Source: Taibaiella koreensis (lineage in GTDB: Bacteria; Bacteroidota; Bacteroidia; Chitinophagales; Chitinophagaceae). From it: DNA of 64,000 nucleotides. Position numbers and translations under genes: made by a program. Below, piece after piece: positions 8,167-18,501 of the stretch. Under the pieces are notes generated by a model. That model was given only the letters and a program-made list of their open reading frames with translations. It was not told where the DNA came from and did no database searches. Position 1 is the first letter of the stretch. Every line of letters begins with the position of its first letter. The stretch lies in contig NZ_QVNU01000002.1 of the NCBI RefSeq assembly GCF_003545715.1, forward strand, positions 558,001 through 622,000. The letters run 5' to 3'.

Positions 8167-8885
8167 AGTTTGAAATTGTATACGAAGACGATAATATCGT
8201 TGCCCTGAACAAGCCCAGCGGGCTATTGAGTATTCCCGACCGCTACAACCAGAGCATTCCCTGCCTGTACCACGAAGTGGCCCAAAAATATGAGCAGCTG
8301 TTTGTCGTACACCGCCTGGATAAAGATACCAGCGGCCTTATTGTATTTGCCAAGACAGAGGATAGCCATCGCTATATGTCGCAGCTATTCGAAGGGCGTG
8401 AGGTAAAAAAATACTATTTAGCTATTGTCAACGGCAGACCCATGAAGCCTTCGGGCAGCATTCTTGCCCCCATAGCCGAGCATCCAACGCACAAGGGACG
8501 GATGAGCATACAGAAAAAAGGACGTTTTGCACATACGGATTACGAATTGCAGGAAAGCTGGAACGGCTATTCTTTGCTGAAGCTCCGCATCCATACCGGC
8601 CGTACGCACCAGATACGGGTGCACATGCAGCACCTGGGCACACCCATTGTGGGCGATCCCTTTTACGGCGACGGTGCGCCCTTATTACTGTCTTCGGTAA
8701 AAAAGAAATTCAGGCTGGCCGAAAACGCCGAGGAAGAGCGGCCTCTCATCAGCCGGCTGGCGCTGCATGCCTCCGAGCTCATCTTCACCGGTATGCAGGG
8801 CGAAAAGCAGACTATCGTTGCGCCATTGCCTAAAGATATGAGTGTATCGATCAAGCAGCTTACCAAATGGGGCAAAGAGCGCTAG
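8163..8885 (+). CDS. RluA-family RNA pseudouridine synthase
   Basis: A 240-aa protein that isomerises uridine to pseudouridine in rRNA or tRNA. The catalytic motif HRLDKDTSGLIVFAKT (Asp in RLDxxTSG) lies at residues about 58-73, and RTHQIRVHMQHLGTPIVGDPFYG at about 159-181. No S4 RNA-binding domain is present, so it is the short type of the family. The start is the ATG of an ATGA overlap with ybeY, giving a small operon of translation-related genes. The exact RNA target cannot be told from sequence. Confidence 0.92.
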   Translation: MKFEIVYEDDNIVALNKPSGLLSIPDRYNQSIPCLYHEVAQKYEQLFVVHRLDKDTSGLIVFAKTEDSHRYMSQLFEGREVKKYYLAIVNGRPMKPSGSILAPIAEHPTHKGRMSIQKKGRFAHTDYELQESWNGYSLLKLRIHTGRTHQIRVHMQHLGTPIVGDPFYGDGAPLLLSSVKKKFRLAENAEEERPLISRLALHASELIFTGMQGEKQTIVAPLPKDMSVSIKQLTKWGKER

Positions 8886-8892
8886 GACTTAC

Positions 8893-9564
8893 CTAAAAGA
8901 ACGGCGCAATCTTCTCCCATATCCGCTCCTTGATCATTCGCATACCTCTATCGGAAGGGTGTTCGCCCACACCTTTATCGGGAAACAATCCGCGGGCGGT
9001 ATTGGATGCATCGTCGAGCAGGTCGTCGTTGCGCACAAAAAGATATCCTTTCTTATCGGCATATTCCTTCAGCAGCTTGTTGGTATTGGGACGGGCCCAG
9101 AAGCTGCCGACCACTACTTTTATGGCCTGGTCTTCGGGATCAATATGCTGTATGGCGCGATCGTAATTGCCAATGAAGCCGCCGTCGGCCACTGTCGTAT
9201 CATTCACATTCTCGCCAAACCGCATGATGAGCATATCCGGTGCTTTAAAGGAGTCGAGCTTGCCGAAGTTATAGTCGCCCAATTGCCACTCCAGCCCCAC
9301 GAGGTTAGCGCCTTTCACAATTACCGAGCCGTCATGCTTATGGATCTCCGAGGCAAGCTGGTGCACGAAGTCGCTGTCGGCCGTTGAAGCGGCCATGCCC
9401 CAGTTGCCCTGCCAGCCGATGTCCGGCGCAGGGCCATGCTTCGTAATGCTGTTGCCTAGAATGAGCACGCTTTTCACAGCGCCCTTTGCTTTCCGGTGCG
9501 CAGGCTTTGACCCGCAGGCAGCGAAGAGCAGACTGATCATGATTACAGGCAGAAGTTTGTTCAT
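8893..9564 (-). CDS. SGNH/GDSL-type hydrolase lipoprotein
   Basis: A 223-aa predicted lipoprotein: signal peptide MNKLLPVIMISLLFAAC with the lipoprotein Cys, which sets this start. Block I of the SGNH fold is seen as LILGNSITKHG (catalytic Ser in GNS). A conserved Gly/Asn pair may lie in RFGENVND, and the Asp-His end is probably EHPSDRGM. SGNH enzymes cleave esters of lipids or carbohydrates; the substrate is not predictable. It sits 25 bp after the end of the DsbA-like gene on the same strand, likely in one transcript. Confidence 0.82.
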   Translation of the reverse strand: MNKLLPVIMISLLFAACGSKPAHRKAKGAVKSVLILGNSITKHGPAPDIGWQGNWGMAASTADSDFVHQLASEIHKHDGSVIVKGANLVGLEWQLGDYNFGKLDSFKAPDMLIMRFGENVNDTTVADGGFIGNYDRAIQHIDPEDQAIKVVVGSFWARPNTNKLLKEYADKKGYLFVRNDDLLDDASNTARGLFPDKGVGEHPSDRGMRMIKERIWEKIAPFF

Positions 9565-9589
9565 GGGAAAAGATCGGTTAGTCATGCAT

Positions 9590-10243
9590 CTAATTGGCTG
9601 CCTTCAGCTCGCTTAATATATTATTGAGCCGTCCGGAAACCGTTTCGAGATCCGTATAGCCCTTGGCGACCAGGTAAAATTTGGTGTCGGAAACCTGGAG
9701 CAGCAGTTGTGGAAAGCTGCTGACCTGTAATTGCTTCACCAGCGCAAAATCATAGTACGCGCGTTCCCGGAAAGTCTCGCTGTGCAGGTCGCGGTAAAAG
9801 GTTTCGGCCTCGATATCGTATTGCGGCAGCAGGTGGCGGTACGCTTCATCGTCGGTAAGATCGCGGCCTTCGAAATGAAGGGCGTACTGGATATCCGATG
9901 CGAAGGAAACGGCCCTGGCAGGCTGGTATTCCTTGATAATGCTCAAGGCAATGGCCGGCTTTTCGGAGTTGGGGAACCAGTCGCTTCGCTCGGGGTTGAA
10001 GATATGCCAGAGATAATCTTCGCCAAACCGGATCCCGGTATACTCCTCAACCGTCTTATAAGCCTCTTGAATATAGGGAGCAGTAAGGCTTATCGGCTGC
10101 GGGGTTTCGGGCAGTATCATACCGCCGCTCAGCACGGTTACGGGCAACCGGGCGCCAAACTGCGCTTCGATCGCTTTGATTACCGGGCTAAAGCCGTAAC
10201 ACCAGCCGCAATAAGCATCGTAGCAATAAATAAGGTTCATCAT
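9590..10243 (-). CDS. DsbA-family thioredoxin-fold oxidoreductase (FrnE-like)
   Basis: A 217-aa cytoplasmic protein beginning MMNLIYCYDAYCGWCYGFSP. The CGWC redox motif at residues about 11-14 follows the first beta strand directly and there is no signal peptide, so it is a cytoplasmic FrnE/HCCA-isomerase type rather than periplasmic DsbA. The cis-Pro strand is in VSSFPQLLLQ near residue 180. Two adjacent ATG codons (10243 and 10240) are equally good starts. The likely role is disulfide or glutathione chemistry; the partner is unknown. Confidence 0.85.
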   Translation of the reverse strand: MMNLIYCYDAYCGWCYGFSPVIKAIEAQFGARLPVTVLSGGMILPETPQPISLTAPYIQEAYKTVEEYTGIRFGEDYLWHIFNPERSDWFPNSEKPAIALSIIKEYQPARAVSFASDIQYALHFEGRDLTDDEAYRHLLPQYDIEAETFYRDLHSETFRERAYYDFALVKQLQVSSFPQLLLQVSDTKFYLVAKGYTDLETVSGRLNNILSELKAAN

Positions 10244-10264
10244 TTGTAAAGAGAAAGGATGCAA

Positions 10265-10584
10265 AAATAAGGAACCTGCTGTTCAGATGGTATACCGGCC
10301 CCGCTAACAGCGACTACCATAATAGGGTGACTTTAAGCGGAAATTAACGAAAGGAATCAAAAAAGTTTTCCGGAATTGGAAAACATGTTGTAAACTTGCA
10401 GGGCAAAACCACTAATACTCCACCCTTTAGCTGGTAGCACAGAGTTCCCGCTTACTGTTTCCCCACAAAAGAATAGGCTAAGCTGCAGATTTATTTCAAA
10501 TTTCTATTGTTATTAAATCAATTCACACATATTTTGGAACCCTAGATTCCAACCTACACTAAGATTAGTAAATCCCCAATTTGA
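10265..10584 (+). promoter_or_regulatory. Promoter and long untranslated leader of rho
   Basis: A 320-bp gap without an ORF. A -7-like box TAaacTTG is near 10391-10398, so the rho mRNA would have a leader of about 180 nt. The leader is rich in A, T and C and poor in G (long CACTAATACTCCACCC-type runs). That is the composition of a Rho-loading (rut) site, and rho is known to limit its own synthesis in other bacteria. Autoregulation here is an inference. Confidence 0.5.
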
Positions 10585-12324
10585 ATGGCTTACGACATTT
10601 TGCAATTGAACGACATGCTCGTTCCTGAGTTACTGGATATTGCCGAAACGCTGGGCGTCGCTGATGCAAAGAAGATCGGAAAGCAGGATTTGGTATATCG
10701 TATCCTCGACAAGCAAGCCTTGAAGGCTTCGGAAGAGGCTCCCGGCGAAGAACCGAAAAAGAAAAGAGGACGCAAACCCAAAGATCCGGAAGCGAAACCT
10801 GTAGCGGAGACTGCTCCACCGCCCGCCGCCCCGGAAGAAGCAACACTACAGGCACTACCCAAAGAAGAAAAGCCCATAAAGGCCAAACGGGAACGCAAGC
10901 CGGTTACCCATCGCCAGGAAAGAGGCGGCCCGATGCAGGCAACACCGATGCCAAAAGAAGAAAAGAAGCAATCTGAAGACGCTACCTACTTTGATGAACA
11001 GGAAGAGACAGAGCAAATACCGCAGCCTCAGCTCCATGAAGAGCAGCCGGCAACCGTTACAGAGGAACAGCCAAAGCAACCTGAAGTAGCAGGAGAAGAG
11101 AAAAAAGAGCCTCCTGTCGAATTTCTCCGCGAACAGCAACAGAACCGCCAGCAACAGCAACAGAACCGCTATCAGAAGGCCCAGAACGAATCCCACTTCA
11201 ATATAGAGTTCGATGGCATTATACCGGGTGAAGGCGTGCTGGAAATGATGCCCGACGGCTATGGGTTCCTCCGCAGCAGCGACTATAACTACCTCAGCTC
11301 CCCCGACGACATTTACGTTTCTCCCTCGCAGATCAAATTATTCGGCCTCAAGACCGGCGATACCGTTACCGGTAATGTGCGCCCCCCCAAGGAAGGGGAA
11401 AAATATTTTGCCCTGCTGAAGGTTGAGACCATTAACGGACGCCTGCCCGAAGAGATCAGGGACCGTGTTCCATTCGACTACCTGACGCCGCTTTTCCCCA
11501 ACGAAAAGCTCAATCTCAATACCACAGCCAGCAATTACAGCACGCGCATTATGGACCTGTTTACGCCTATAGGCAAGGGTCAGCGCGGATTGATCGTGGC
11601 CCAGCCCAAAACGGGTAAGACCATGCTGCTGAAAGAAGTGGCCAACGCCATCGCGGCCAACCACCCCGAATGTTACCTGATGATCGTGCTGATCGACGAA
11701 CGTCCAGAAGAGGTGACCGATATGCAGCGCAGCGTTAACGCCGAGGTGATTGCCTCTACCTTCGACGAGCCTGCCGATAAGCACGTAAAAGTATCGCAGA
11801 TCGCGCTGCAAAAGGCCAAGCGCCTGGTGGAAGTAGGACACGATGTGGTGATCCTGCTGGATTCCATCACCCGTCTTGCCCGCGCCCACAATACTGTAGC
11901 GCCCGCCAGCGGCAAGGTATTGAGCGGTGGTGTGGAAGCCAATGCGATGCAGAAACCCAAGCAATTCTTTGGCGCTGCCCGTAAGATCGAGAACGGCGGC
12001 TCGCTTACCATCCTGGCCACAGCCCTTATCGACACCGGCTCCCGTATGGACGAGGTGATCTTTGAAGAATTTAAGGGTACCGGCAATATGGAGCTACAGC
12101 TCGACCGTAAGCTGGCCAATAAGCGTATCTTCCCTGCCATTGACATTACCTCTTCTTCCACCCGCCGCGACGACCTGCTGCTGGATAAAGAGACCCTCAA
12201 TAAAATGTGGATCCTGCGCAATCACATCGGCGGCATGAACACCGACGAGGCGATGAACTTCCTCTCCCAGCAAATGAGGGGAACCAAGAGCAATGAGGAA
12301 TTTCTGGCGACAATGAATAAGTAA
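10585..12324 (+). CDS. rho: Transcription termination factor Rho (with Bacteroidota N-terminal insertion)
   Basis: A 579-aa hexameric RNA-dependent ATPase that terminates transcription. The N-terminal Rho-N helix region is at about 1-50 ([22 protein letters not shown]). A roughly 150-residue low-complexity insertion rich in Glu, Lys, Pro and Gln follows, ending in a Gln/Asn run. The cold-shock RNA-binding domain is at about 208-285 ([16 protein letters not shown]), the P-loop AQPKTGKT at about 338-345, Walker [17 protein letters not shown], and the Q/R loops further on. It is longer than the 419-aa E. coli protein only because of the insertion, which is typical of this phylum. A strong terminator follows. 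Confidence 0.97.
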   Translation: MAYDILQLNDMLVPELLDIAETLGVADAKKIGKQDLVYRILDKQALKASEEAPGEEPKKKRGRKPKDPEAKPVAETAPPPAAPEEATLQALPKEEKPIKAKRERKPVTHRQERGGPMQATPMPKEEKKQSEDATYFDEQEETEQIPQPQLHEEQPATVTEEQPKQPEVAGEEKKEPPVEFLREQQQNRQQQQQNRYQKAQNESHFNIEFDGIIPGEGVLEMMPDGYGFLRSSDYNYLSSPDDIYVSPSQIKLFGLKTGDTVTGNVRPPKEGEKYFALLKVETINGRLPEEIRDRVPFDYLTPLFPNEKLNLNTTASNYSTRIMDLFTPIGKGQRGLIVAQPKTGKTMLLKEVANAIAANHPECYLMIVLIDERPEEVTDMQRSVNAEVIASTFDEPADKHVKVSQIALQKAKRLVEVGHDVVILLDSITRLARAHNTVAPASGKVLSGGVEANAMQKPKQFFGAARKIENGGSLTILATALIDTGSRMDEVIFEEFKGTGNMELQLDRKLANKRIFPAIDITSSSTRRDDLLLDKETLNKMWILRNHIGGMNTDEAMNFLSQQMRGTKSNEEFLATMNK

Positions 12325-12342
12325 AGACCGGTATACCCTATA

Positions 12343-12383
12343 TAGCAAAGCGGCTGCCTCATTTTGAGACAGCCGCTTTGCTA
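12343..12383 (+). terminator. Terminator hairpin after rho
   Basis: A 14-bp perfect stem (TAGCAAAGCGGCTG, 12343-12356, with 12370-12383) around an inner loop. Confidence 0.8.
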
Positions 12384-12448
12384 TTATCCCCTCCGCCGTG
12401 TACTGGCTGTGGCGCCGTCTACCTTTACCGTAAATAAACACTATCATT

Positions 12449-14437
12449 ATGACAATTACAAACATCAGTCAATTAAAGACAACACCACCTTGGTGTTGCT
12501 GCACAGCAACCGTATTGGGTTACTACACCCCCGGCGATGGCGGCGGCGGTACCTTCTACTGGGACGCGCTTTCCACAGAGGACGAGGATAGCGGCACCAT
12601 TTTTGAGACAACGGCTTCTGCTACCGGCCGCTGGAAACGACTATACACCACACCACTTAATGTGCAATGGTTCGGCGCCAAAGGAGACGGTATCGCCGAC
12701 GATACCGCTGCGATACAGGCGGCTATTGGCTTTGCCGGTGTACTAGGTTATAAGGGGACCGTTGATGCTACGACATATAGAGTTGCCGGTTTCAGTGTAT
12801 TTTTCCCCGCTACTAAGAATGGCTACAGGATTATGAATACCCTGAAAGTTCCGCCTTACTGTTCTTTGCTTGGAGAAACAGGTGGCGGTTATTTTTTTAG
12901 CGGTAGCAATAAAGTCGCCCAATCTACGCTGGTTGCCGACTTCAGTACAAACCTGGCTTGGGTGATCGATACGGATAATTTTGATGATACAGGAAACCCC
13001 ATCGCACCTGATGCCATCACAACAGCGACTCTTTTTGACAAGGGAAAAGTAAGCGCCAACAATGGCGTTGAAATAAGCAAGCTGAACATTATCGTAAAAA
13101 GCGGCAAGCGCTTGTTCGGAGGGATACGCATGGCTGTGGCGTTATATGCCCGCATCAGTGATTGCTATGTACAAGGAACAGATATCGGTTACCTGTGCTG
13201 CGGATGCGCTGGTGATACGAAGATCAACTCCCGTTCCGAAACCTATAAAGCCGGTGTGCTCGCATTATATGAAAATAACAATGTCAGCGTCAACGGCTAC
13301 TACGACCGTATTGGCGGAACAACCGCTCCCCTGCCGGAGACCCAGGCTTTCTTTGGCAGTCTGAATATTTTCTTCACGGGAACGGACCTTCCCGATTATG
13401 CCAACAGTACATTTGGTTATATAGGACTGTATAACTACGGCTCTGTTTCGCAATCGCTTATTGTACAGCACTGGGATATTGGCGCAGCCATCTGCAATTC
13501 CGAGTATACCTGCGAATGTCTCTATGCGGAAGGCTGTGGCGAAGCCATCGTCAGCTATACCTGCGACGCCGTGTTTAATGAAGTGGTCGGCTCAAATAAT
13601 GGCGCGACATTGCGGGCAGGCGCGAACACTAAAATGTATTTTAATGGTGTGCGGCAGGACAGTACACCCGCTTTCTTTAATCATATCTCCCGTTATTATA
13701 CCGAGGTATCCGTACCGGGTACTGTTGCGGCCTATGCCAACCATAGAAATCTGATTCACCGTGTACCCAAGCACACCGTATACCTGTCCAGCACAGGCAG
13801 CGACAGCTATCATGGCTTTATGGAAACGTATCCGGTAAAGACGCTGGAAGCCGCCTTGCTGAGAGCGACTGCAGCACAGTATAATTTCGGCGATAGCGCT
13901 TTCCCTCCGGCCGTCAACGTTGCAGCGGTAACGATCTATATCCTCGACAATGCCACTTATGACCTGGACATCGATTTTTCCCTGTACAATGCCAAACTTT
14001 TGGTTACGAGCGCGGCGAAGCCAACCATAAACTTTGCCACAGGAGCGCTCCAGATGTCGGACAGCAGCATTCATTTCGATAATATCGTGGTCAATAAAAC
14101 CCCGGATACCAAGGGGAACGGAGAAGACGGGTTCCTATGGTCAGCCACGGGGCAGAATAAGGCTACTTTTGTAAGCTGCGAGCTGAACGTCTCATCCGGA
14201 CGGTCTGCCGTCTACCTGGCTTATAATGGAGCCTCTATGATGGATCTTAGTCTTTACAATACGCAGGTAAAAGGAGATGCCACTACGCGCATTGTCCAAG
14301 GAAATTACCTTAACAACTCTCCCCATTACCTTACGTATTTGATCGGTTATTTGAGCTCATTAGCGAATGGCATCGAAACCCGTGGTGATAAAGGGATACA
14401 GGTACCCGCAAGCTGGATCATCAAATCCAATGCATAA
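12449..14437 (+). CDS. Right-handed beta-helix (pectate-lyase/tail-spike-like) protein
   Basis: A 662-aa protein. Residues 1-45 include LGYYTPGDGGGGTFYWD, a small N-terminal module frequent in phage tail and receptor-binding proteins. NVQWFGAKGDGIADDTAAIQAAI at about 71-93 is the start of a pectate-lyase-3 type beta helix; the remainder is beta-rich with repeated short turns. There is no Sec signal peptide and no T9SS sorting tail, so export is unexplained. It stands alone between the rho and dnaE terminators with no phage genes nearby. It may be a domesticated tail-spike, a cytoplasmic-to-surface effector, or a polysaccharide-binding protein. A TACCTTTA -7-like box lies at about 12419-12426. 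Confidence 0.75.
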   Translation: MTITNISQLKTTPPWCCCTATVLGYYTPGDGGGGTFYWDALSTEDEDSGTIFETTASATGRWKRLYTTPLNVQWFGAKGDGIADDTAAIQAAIGFAGVLGYKGTVDATTYRVAGFSVFFPATKNGYRIMNTLKVPPYCSLLGETGGGYFFSGSNKVAQSTLVADFSTNLAWVIDTDNFDDTGNPIAPDAITTATLFDKGKVSANNGVEISKLNIIVKSGKRLFGGIRMAVALYARISDCYVQGTDIGYLCCGCAGDTKINSRSETYKAGVLALYENNNVSVNGYYDRIGGTTAPLPETQAFFGSLNIFFTGTDLPDYANSTFGYIGLYNYGSVSQSLIVQHWDIGAAICNSEYTCECLYAEGCGEAIVSYTCDAVFNEVVGSNNGATLRAGANTKMYFNGVRQDSTPAFFNHISRYYTEVSVPGTVAAYANHRNLIHRVPKHTVYLSSTGSDSYHGFMETYPVKTLEAALLRATAAQYNFGDSAFPPAVNVAAVTIYILDNATYDLDIDFSLYNAKLLVTSAAKPTINFATGALQMSDSSIHFDNIVVNKTPDTKGNGEDGFLWSATGQNKATFVSCELNVSSGRSAVYLAYNGASMMDLSLYNTQVKGDATTRIVQGNYLNNSPHYLTYLIGYLSSLANGIETRGDKGIQVPASWIIKSNA

Positions 14438-14476
14438 CGCTGCTCCGACGGGTTAAGCGCATATATTAAAATGAAA

Positions 14477-14510
14477 TAAGACCAGGCGGCTTTAGGGCCG
14501 CCTGGTCTTA
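14477..14510 (+). terminator. Terminator hairpin after the beta-helix gene
   Basis: Perfect 14-bp stem (14477-14490 with 14497-14510), loop TTTAGG, flanked by A/T on both sides; may act in both directions. Confidence 0.8.
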
Positions 14511-14663
14511 TTGGCAAAGCTTTCAGCAGGATAGGTTACATCCCGTACCGGCATTTCCTGTGGAAAAATCCCCCCCGGCAGGCCCGTCTTTTTTCGTTAC
14601 TTTGTAGTTTGAATGACCAGCCGGGAAGAGCCATATTTTTTCCGGGCAATCTCCTACAAAAGC

Positions 14664-17600
14664 ATGCAATTTTCCCATTTACATAACCATACCCAGTTTT
14701 CGCTGCTGGACGGCGCCTCATCGATAGGCCGCTTGTTCAAGAAAGCAGAGAAAGACAATATGCCCGCCGTGGCCATTACCGATCACGGTAATATGTTCGG
14801 CGCTTTCGAGTTCGTGGCACAGGCCTGGAAGAACACGAAAGTAGTAGGCACCACGCCCGAAGGCAAGGAGATCAAAGAGCCCGTGGTAAAGCCCATTGTG
14901 GGTTGCGAAGTATACCTCGTGGAAAACCGCCATAAACGACAGTTTACCCGTGAAGAAGGCAGGGACAAACGCTACCACCAACTGTTCCTGGCCAAGAATG
15001 AAACCGGCTATCGCAACCTGGTCAAGCTCTGCTCGCTGGGCTTTATGGAAGGCTTGTATGGCAAATATCCCCGTATCGACAAAGAGCTGGTGCTGCAATA
15101 TCACGAAGGGCTGATCGCTACTACTTGTTGTATCGGCGCTTCGGTGCCACAGGCGATCCTGCGTAAATCGGAAGAAGAAGCCGAGCAGGAATTCAAATGG
15201 TGGCTCGATCTCTTCGGCGAAGATTATTATGTTGAGCTGCAGCGCCACGAGATCCCCGAGCAGATCAAGGTAAACGAGGTGCTGCTGAAGTTTGCCAAGA
15301 AATACAATGTACCGGTGATCGCGTCCAACGATTCACATTATGTGGACCAGGAAGACGCCAATGCCCACGATATCCTGCTATGCATTAACACCGGTGAAAA
15401 ACAGAGCACAGAGAAAGCGAAAGATTTTGACGAGGAAGAAGGGAACAAGAAGAACACCCGCTTTGCCTTCTACAACGACCAGTTCTATTTTAAGACCACA
15501 GACGAGATGAGCCGGCTGTTCCACGATCTGCCGCAGTCGATCGACAACACGCAGATGATCGTGGACAAGATCAAGCCTCTGAAGCTGGAGCGGGAGATCC
15601 TGCTGCCCCACTTTAAGGTGCCGCCCGAGTTCAACGACAACCAGGACGCCTATCTCGAGCACCTGACCTGGGAAGGCGCCCGCAAACGTTATGTGGAGCT
15701 CTCGCCGGATATTGAAGAGCGGCTGAACTTTGAGCTGTTCACCATACGTACCATGGGTTTTGCCGGTTACTTCCTTATCGTATCCGATTTCATCCAGGCC
15801 GGCCGCGACCTGGGCGTATTCATAGGGCCAGGTCGCGGATCGGCCGCAGGATCGGCCGTTGCCTATTGCATCGGCATTACCAATATCGATCCCATCAAGT
15901 ACAACCTGCTGTTCGAAAGGTTCCTTAACCCCGACCGTAAGTCGATGCCCGATATCGATACCGACTTCGACGACGTAGGCCGCCAGAAGGTGATCGACTA
16001 TGTGGTGGACAAATATGGCAAGAAGCAGGTGGCGCATATCGTTACTTACGGTACTATGGCCGCCAAGTCCAGCATCAAGGACGTGGCGCGCGTGCTGGAC
16101 CTGCCCTTGCCCGATGCCAATGCCCTGGCCAAATTGGTCCCCGATAAGCCGGGTATCTCGCTCAAGCGTATCTTAAGAGCGCCTATCGATGCTTCTACTT
16201 CCGACGAAAAAAGCCTGAAAGACAAAGAAGGCCTGATGGAAGAAGACCTCGTGAACGTACGCCAACTGCGGGATGTGCTGCAGGATATGGGCATCCAGGG
16301 CAATGTGATCCGCGATGCGGAAAAGCTGGAAGGCTCGGTGCGCAATACGGGTATCCATGCCGCAGGCATCATCATCGCACCCAAAGACCTTTCGGAGCTG
16401 ATCCCGGTAAGCGCCGTTAAAGACGTGAATCTGCTGATCACACAGTTTGAGGGCAATGTGATCGAGAACGCAGGCGTTATTAAAATGGACTTTCTGGGGT
16501 TGAAGACCCTTTCTATTATCAAGGATGCGCTCGACCTCATCAAACGTAACCATGGCATCGAGATCGAGATCGACGATGTGCCACTGGAAGACCCGGAGAC
16601 CTACGAGCTATACCAGCGCGGCGATACCAACGCCACGTTCCAGTTTGAAAGTCCGGGCATGCAAAAGCACCTGCGCGACCTGAAGCCCGATAAGTTTGCG
16701 GACCTCATCGCCATGAACGCCTTGTATCGTCCCGGGCCGCTGGCCTATATCCCCAACTTCATTGCCCGTAAGCATGGCCGCGAAGAGATCGCTTACGATT
16801 TGCCCGAAATGGAAGAATACCTGGCCGATACCTACGGGATCACCGTATACCAGGAACAGGTGATGCTGCTGTCGCAGAAGCTGGCTGGTTTCTCCAAGGG
16901 AGACGCCGACGTACTGCGTAAGGCCATGGGTAAAAAGCAGATCGCCGTACTGAACAAGATGAAGGTACAGTTTATGGAAGGGGCGCAGGCCAAGGGCCAC
17001 CCTGCCGATAAGCTGGAAAAGATATGGACCGACTGGGAAGCCTTTGCCCAGTATGCGTTCAACAAGTCGCACTCGACCTGCTACGCCTTTGTTGCCTACC
17101 AGACAGCCTATCTCAAGGCGCATTATCCGCCGGAGTATATGGCGGCAGTAATGAACAATGCCAACAGTATTGAGAAGATCACCTTCTTTATGGAAGAGTG
17201 CCAGCGGATGGGGCTTAAGGTACTGGGCCCCGACATCAACGAATCGCTGAAAGGCTTCTCGGTAAACAAAGAAGGGATTGTACGCTTCGGATTGGGCGCC
17301 ATTAAAGGCGTGGGGGAAGCTGCCGTTGAAGATATCATCGCCGAACGGGAGCAGGACGGTGTGTACAAGTCTATTTTCGAGATGATCACCCGCGTGAACC
17401 AACGCACCGTCAACAAAAAATCGCTGGAAAGCCTGGTGAATGCGGGCGCCTTCGATTGTTTTCCTGAGCACCACAGGGCGCAGTATTTTCATGCGCCGGC
17501 GCTGGATCCGGTAAGCGGCCTGGAGCGTATTATCCGCTTCGGCAGCCAGGTGCAGGCTGCTACCTCCATGGCCGTAAACAGTCTTTTCGGCGATGCGGAA

Positions 17601-18287
17601 ATGCCCGATGTAAAGCCGCCCGAGCTACCCAAATGCGAAGCCTGGACCCTGCACGATCTGCTGGAAAAAGAGAAAGAAACCATTGGTATCTACCTTAGCG
17701 GCCACCCGCTCGATGGCTTTCGCTTCGAGATGCAGCACTACAACATCATCCCCATCAATGAGCTCGAAAATTTCAAAGGCCGCCAGGTCCGCATCGCCGG
17801 CTTTGTGTCCAACCCCTACCATGGCATTTCCAAGAAAGGCGATAAATATGGCCGCATGATCCTGAACGATTACAGCGGCAGCCTCGAGATGAATTTCTGG
17901 AAGGAGAACTATGTGCACTACGGCGATTACCTGCAGGAGTCGCAGAAGCTGATGATTACCGGCACCTACGAGGAAAGCCGCTTCCGGCCCGGACAAATGG
18001 AGTTCAAGATTGCCGGTGTGATGCTGCTTGGCGATGTGAAGTCGAAATATACCAAGCGCTTGTCTATGTCACTGTCACTGCAAAAGCTCGATATGGACTT
18101 TGTTCAATTTCTGCAAAGGAATATCCAGCAATATCCGGGCAATTGCGAGGTAAACATCCTCGTCACCGATGAGGTGCAGGAACGCAAGACCGGCCTGCGC
18201 TCCAGTAATGGTAAGCTGCTGGTGAACGACGACCTGATCGAATACCTGCAAACGGCAGATATACTGTATAAGGTAGAAGTAAGCTAA
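14664..18287 (+). CDS. dnaE: DNA polymerase III alpha subunit
   Basis: A 1207-aa replicative polymerase. The N-terminal PHP domain starts MQFSHLHNHTQFSLLDGAS, which fixes the start (a longer in-frame extension is rejected). The polymerase core contains GPGRGSAAGSAVAY at about residue 390 and PDIDTDFDD, with the catalytic Asp residues. The fingers/thumb region follows with YQEQVMLLSQKLAGFS and FNKSHSTCYAFVAYQTAYLKAHYP. A helix-hairpin-helix (GLGAIKGVGEAAVEDI) and an OB fold near RQVRIAGFVS complete the order. Length and order are complete for a DnaE1-type enzyme. Confidence 0.98.
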   Translation: MQFSHLHNHTQFSLLDGASSIGRLFKKAEKDNMPAVAITDHGNMFGAFEFVAQAWKNTKVVGTTPEGKEIKEPVVKPIVGCEVYLVENRHKRQFTREEGRDKRYHQLFLAKNETGYRNLVKLCSLGFMEGLYGKYPRIDKELVLQYHEGLIATTCCIGASVPQAILRKSEEEAEQEFKWWLDLFGEDYYVELQRHEIPEQIKVNEVLLKFAKKYNVPVIASNDSHYVDQEDANAHDILLCINTGEKQSTEKAKDFDEEEGNKKNTRFAFYNDQFYFKTTDEMSRLFHDLPQSIDNTQMIVDKIKPLKLEREILLPHFKVPPEFNDNQDAYLEHLTWEGARKRYVELSPDIEERLNFELFTIRTMGFAGYFLIVSDFIQAGRDLGVFIGPGRGSAAGSAVAYCIGITNIDPIKYNLLFERFLNPDRKSMPDIDTDFDDVGRQKVIDYVVDKYGKKQVAHIVTYGTMAAKSSIKDVARVLDLPLPDANALAKLVPDKPGISLKRILRAPIDASTSDEKSLKDKEGLMEEDLVNVRQLRDVLQDMGIQGNVIRDAEKLEGSVRNTGIHAAGIIIAPKDLSELIPVSAVKDVNLLITQFEGNVIENAGVIKMDFLGLKTLSIIKDALDLIKRNHGIEIEIDDVPLEDPETYELYQRGDTNATFQFESPGMQKHLRDLKPDKFADLIAMNALYRPGPLAYIPNFIARKHGREEIAYDLPEMEEYLADTYGITVYQEQVMLLSQKLAGFSKGDADVLRKAMGKKQIAVLNKMKVQFMEGAQAKGHPADKLEKIWTDWEAFAQYAFNKSHSTCYAFVAYQTAYLKAHYPPEYMAAVMNNANSIEKITFFMEECQRMGLKVLGPDINESLKGFSVNKEGIVRFGLGAIKGVGEAAVEDIIAEREQDGVYKSIFEMITRVNQRTVNKKSLESLVNAGAFDCFPEHHRAQYFHAPALDPVSGLERIIRFGSQVQAATSMAVNSLFGDAEMPDVKPPELPKCEAWTLHDLLEKEKETIGIYLSGHPLDGFRFEMQHYNIIPINELENFKGRQVRIAGFVSNPYHGISKKGDKYGRMILNDYSGSLEMNFWKENYVHYGDYLQESQKLMITGTYEESRFRPGQMEFKIAGVMLLGDVKSKYTKRLSMSLSLQKLDMDFVQFLQRNIQQYPGNCEVNILVTDEVQERKTGLRSSNGKLLVNDDLIEYLQTADILYKVEVS

Positions 18288-18328
18288 GCTTGCAGCCGTC
18301 GCTTAAACAACCATCGATACAAATTTCA

Positions 18329-18364
18329 AACGCCCGGCAGCGATAAGCATGCCGGGCGTTTTTA
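18329..18364 (+). terminator. Rho-independent terminator of dnaE
   Basis: Stem AACGCCCGGCA/TGCCGGGCGTT (18329-18339 with 18350-18360) followed by T6. Confidence 0.92.
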
Positions 18365-18404
18365 TATAATGATAAGTGACTATCCTGAGAAAGGAAACGA
18401 AGCC

Positions 18405-18477
18405 GGTCCTTGAGCTTGTCGAACTTTTCTCACCGAAGGTAAAGGACAAAGATGATGCTTCGACGGGCTCAGCAACC
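18405..18477. repeat. Dispersed inverted repeat of the TTCGACGGGCTCAG type
   Basis: Two arms, TTGAGCTTGTCGAAC (near 18410-18424) and GCTTCGACGGGCTCAGCAACC type (18457-18477), in inverted orientation. Related copies occur at 26828-26871, 33061-33078 and 58043-58101. This is a non-coding dispersed repeat family. Confidence 0.75.
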
Positions 18478-18501
18478 TTTTCTGGCCTGAGATGAGGCGT
18501 G

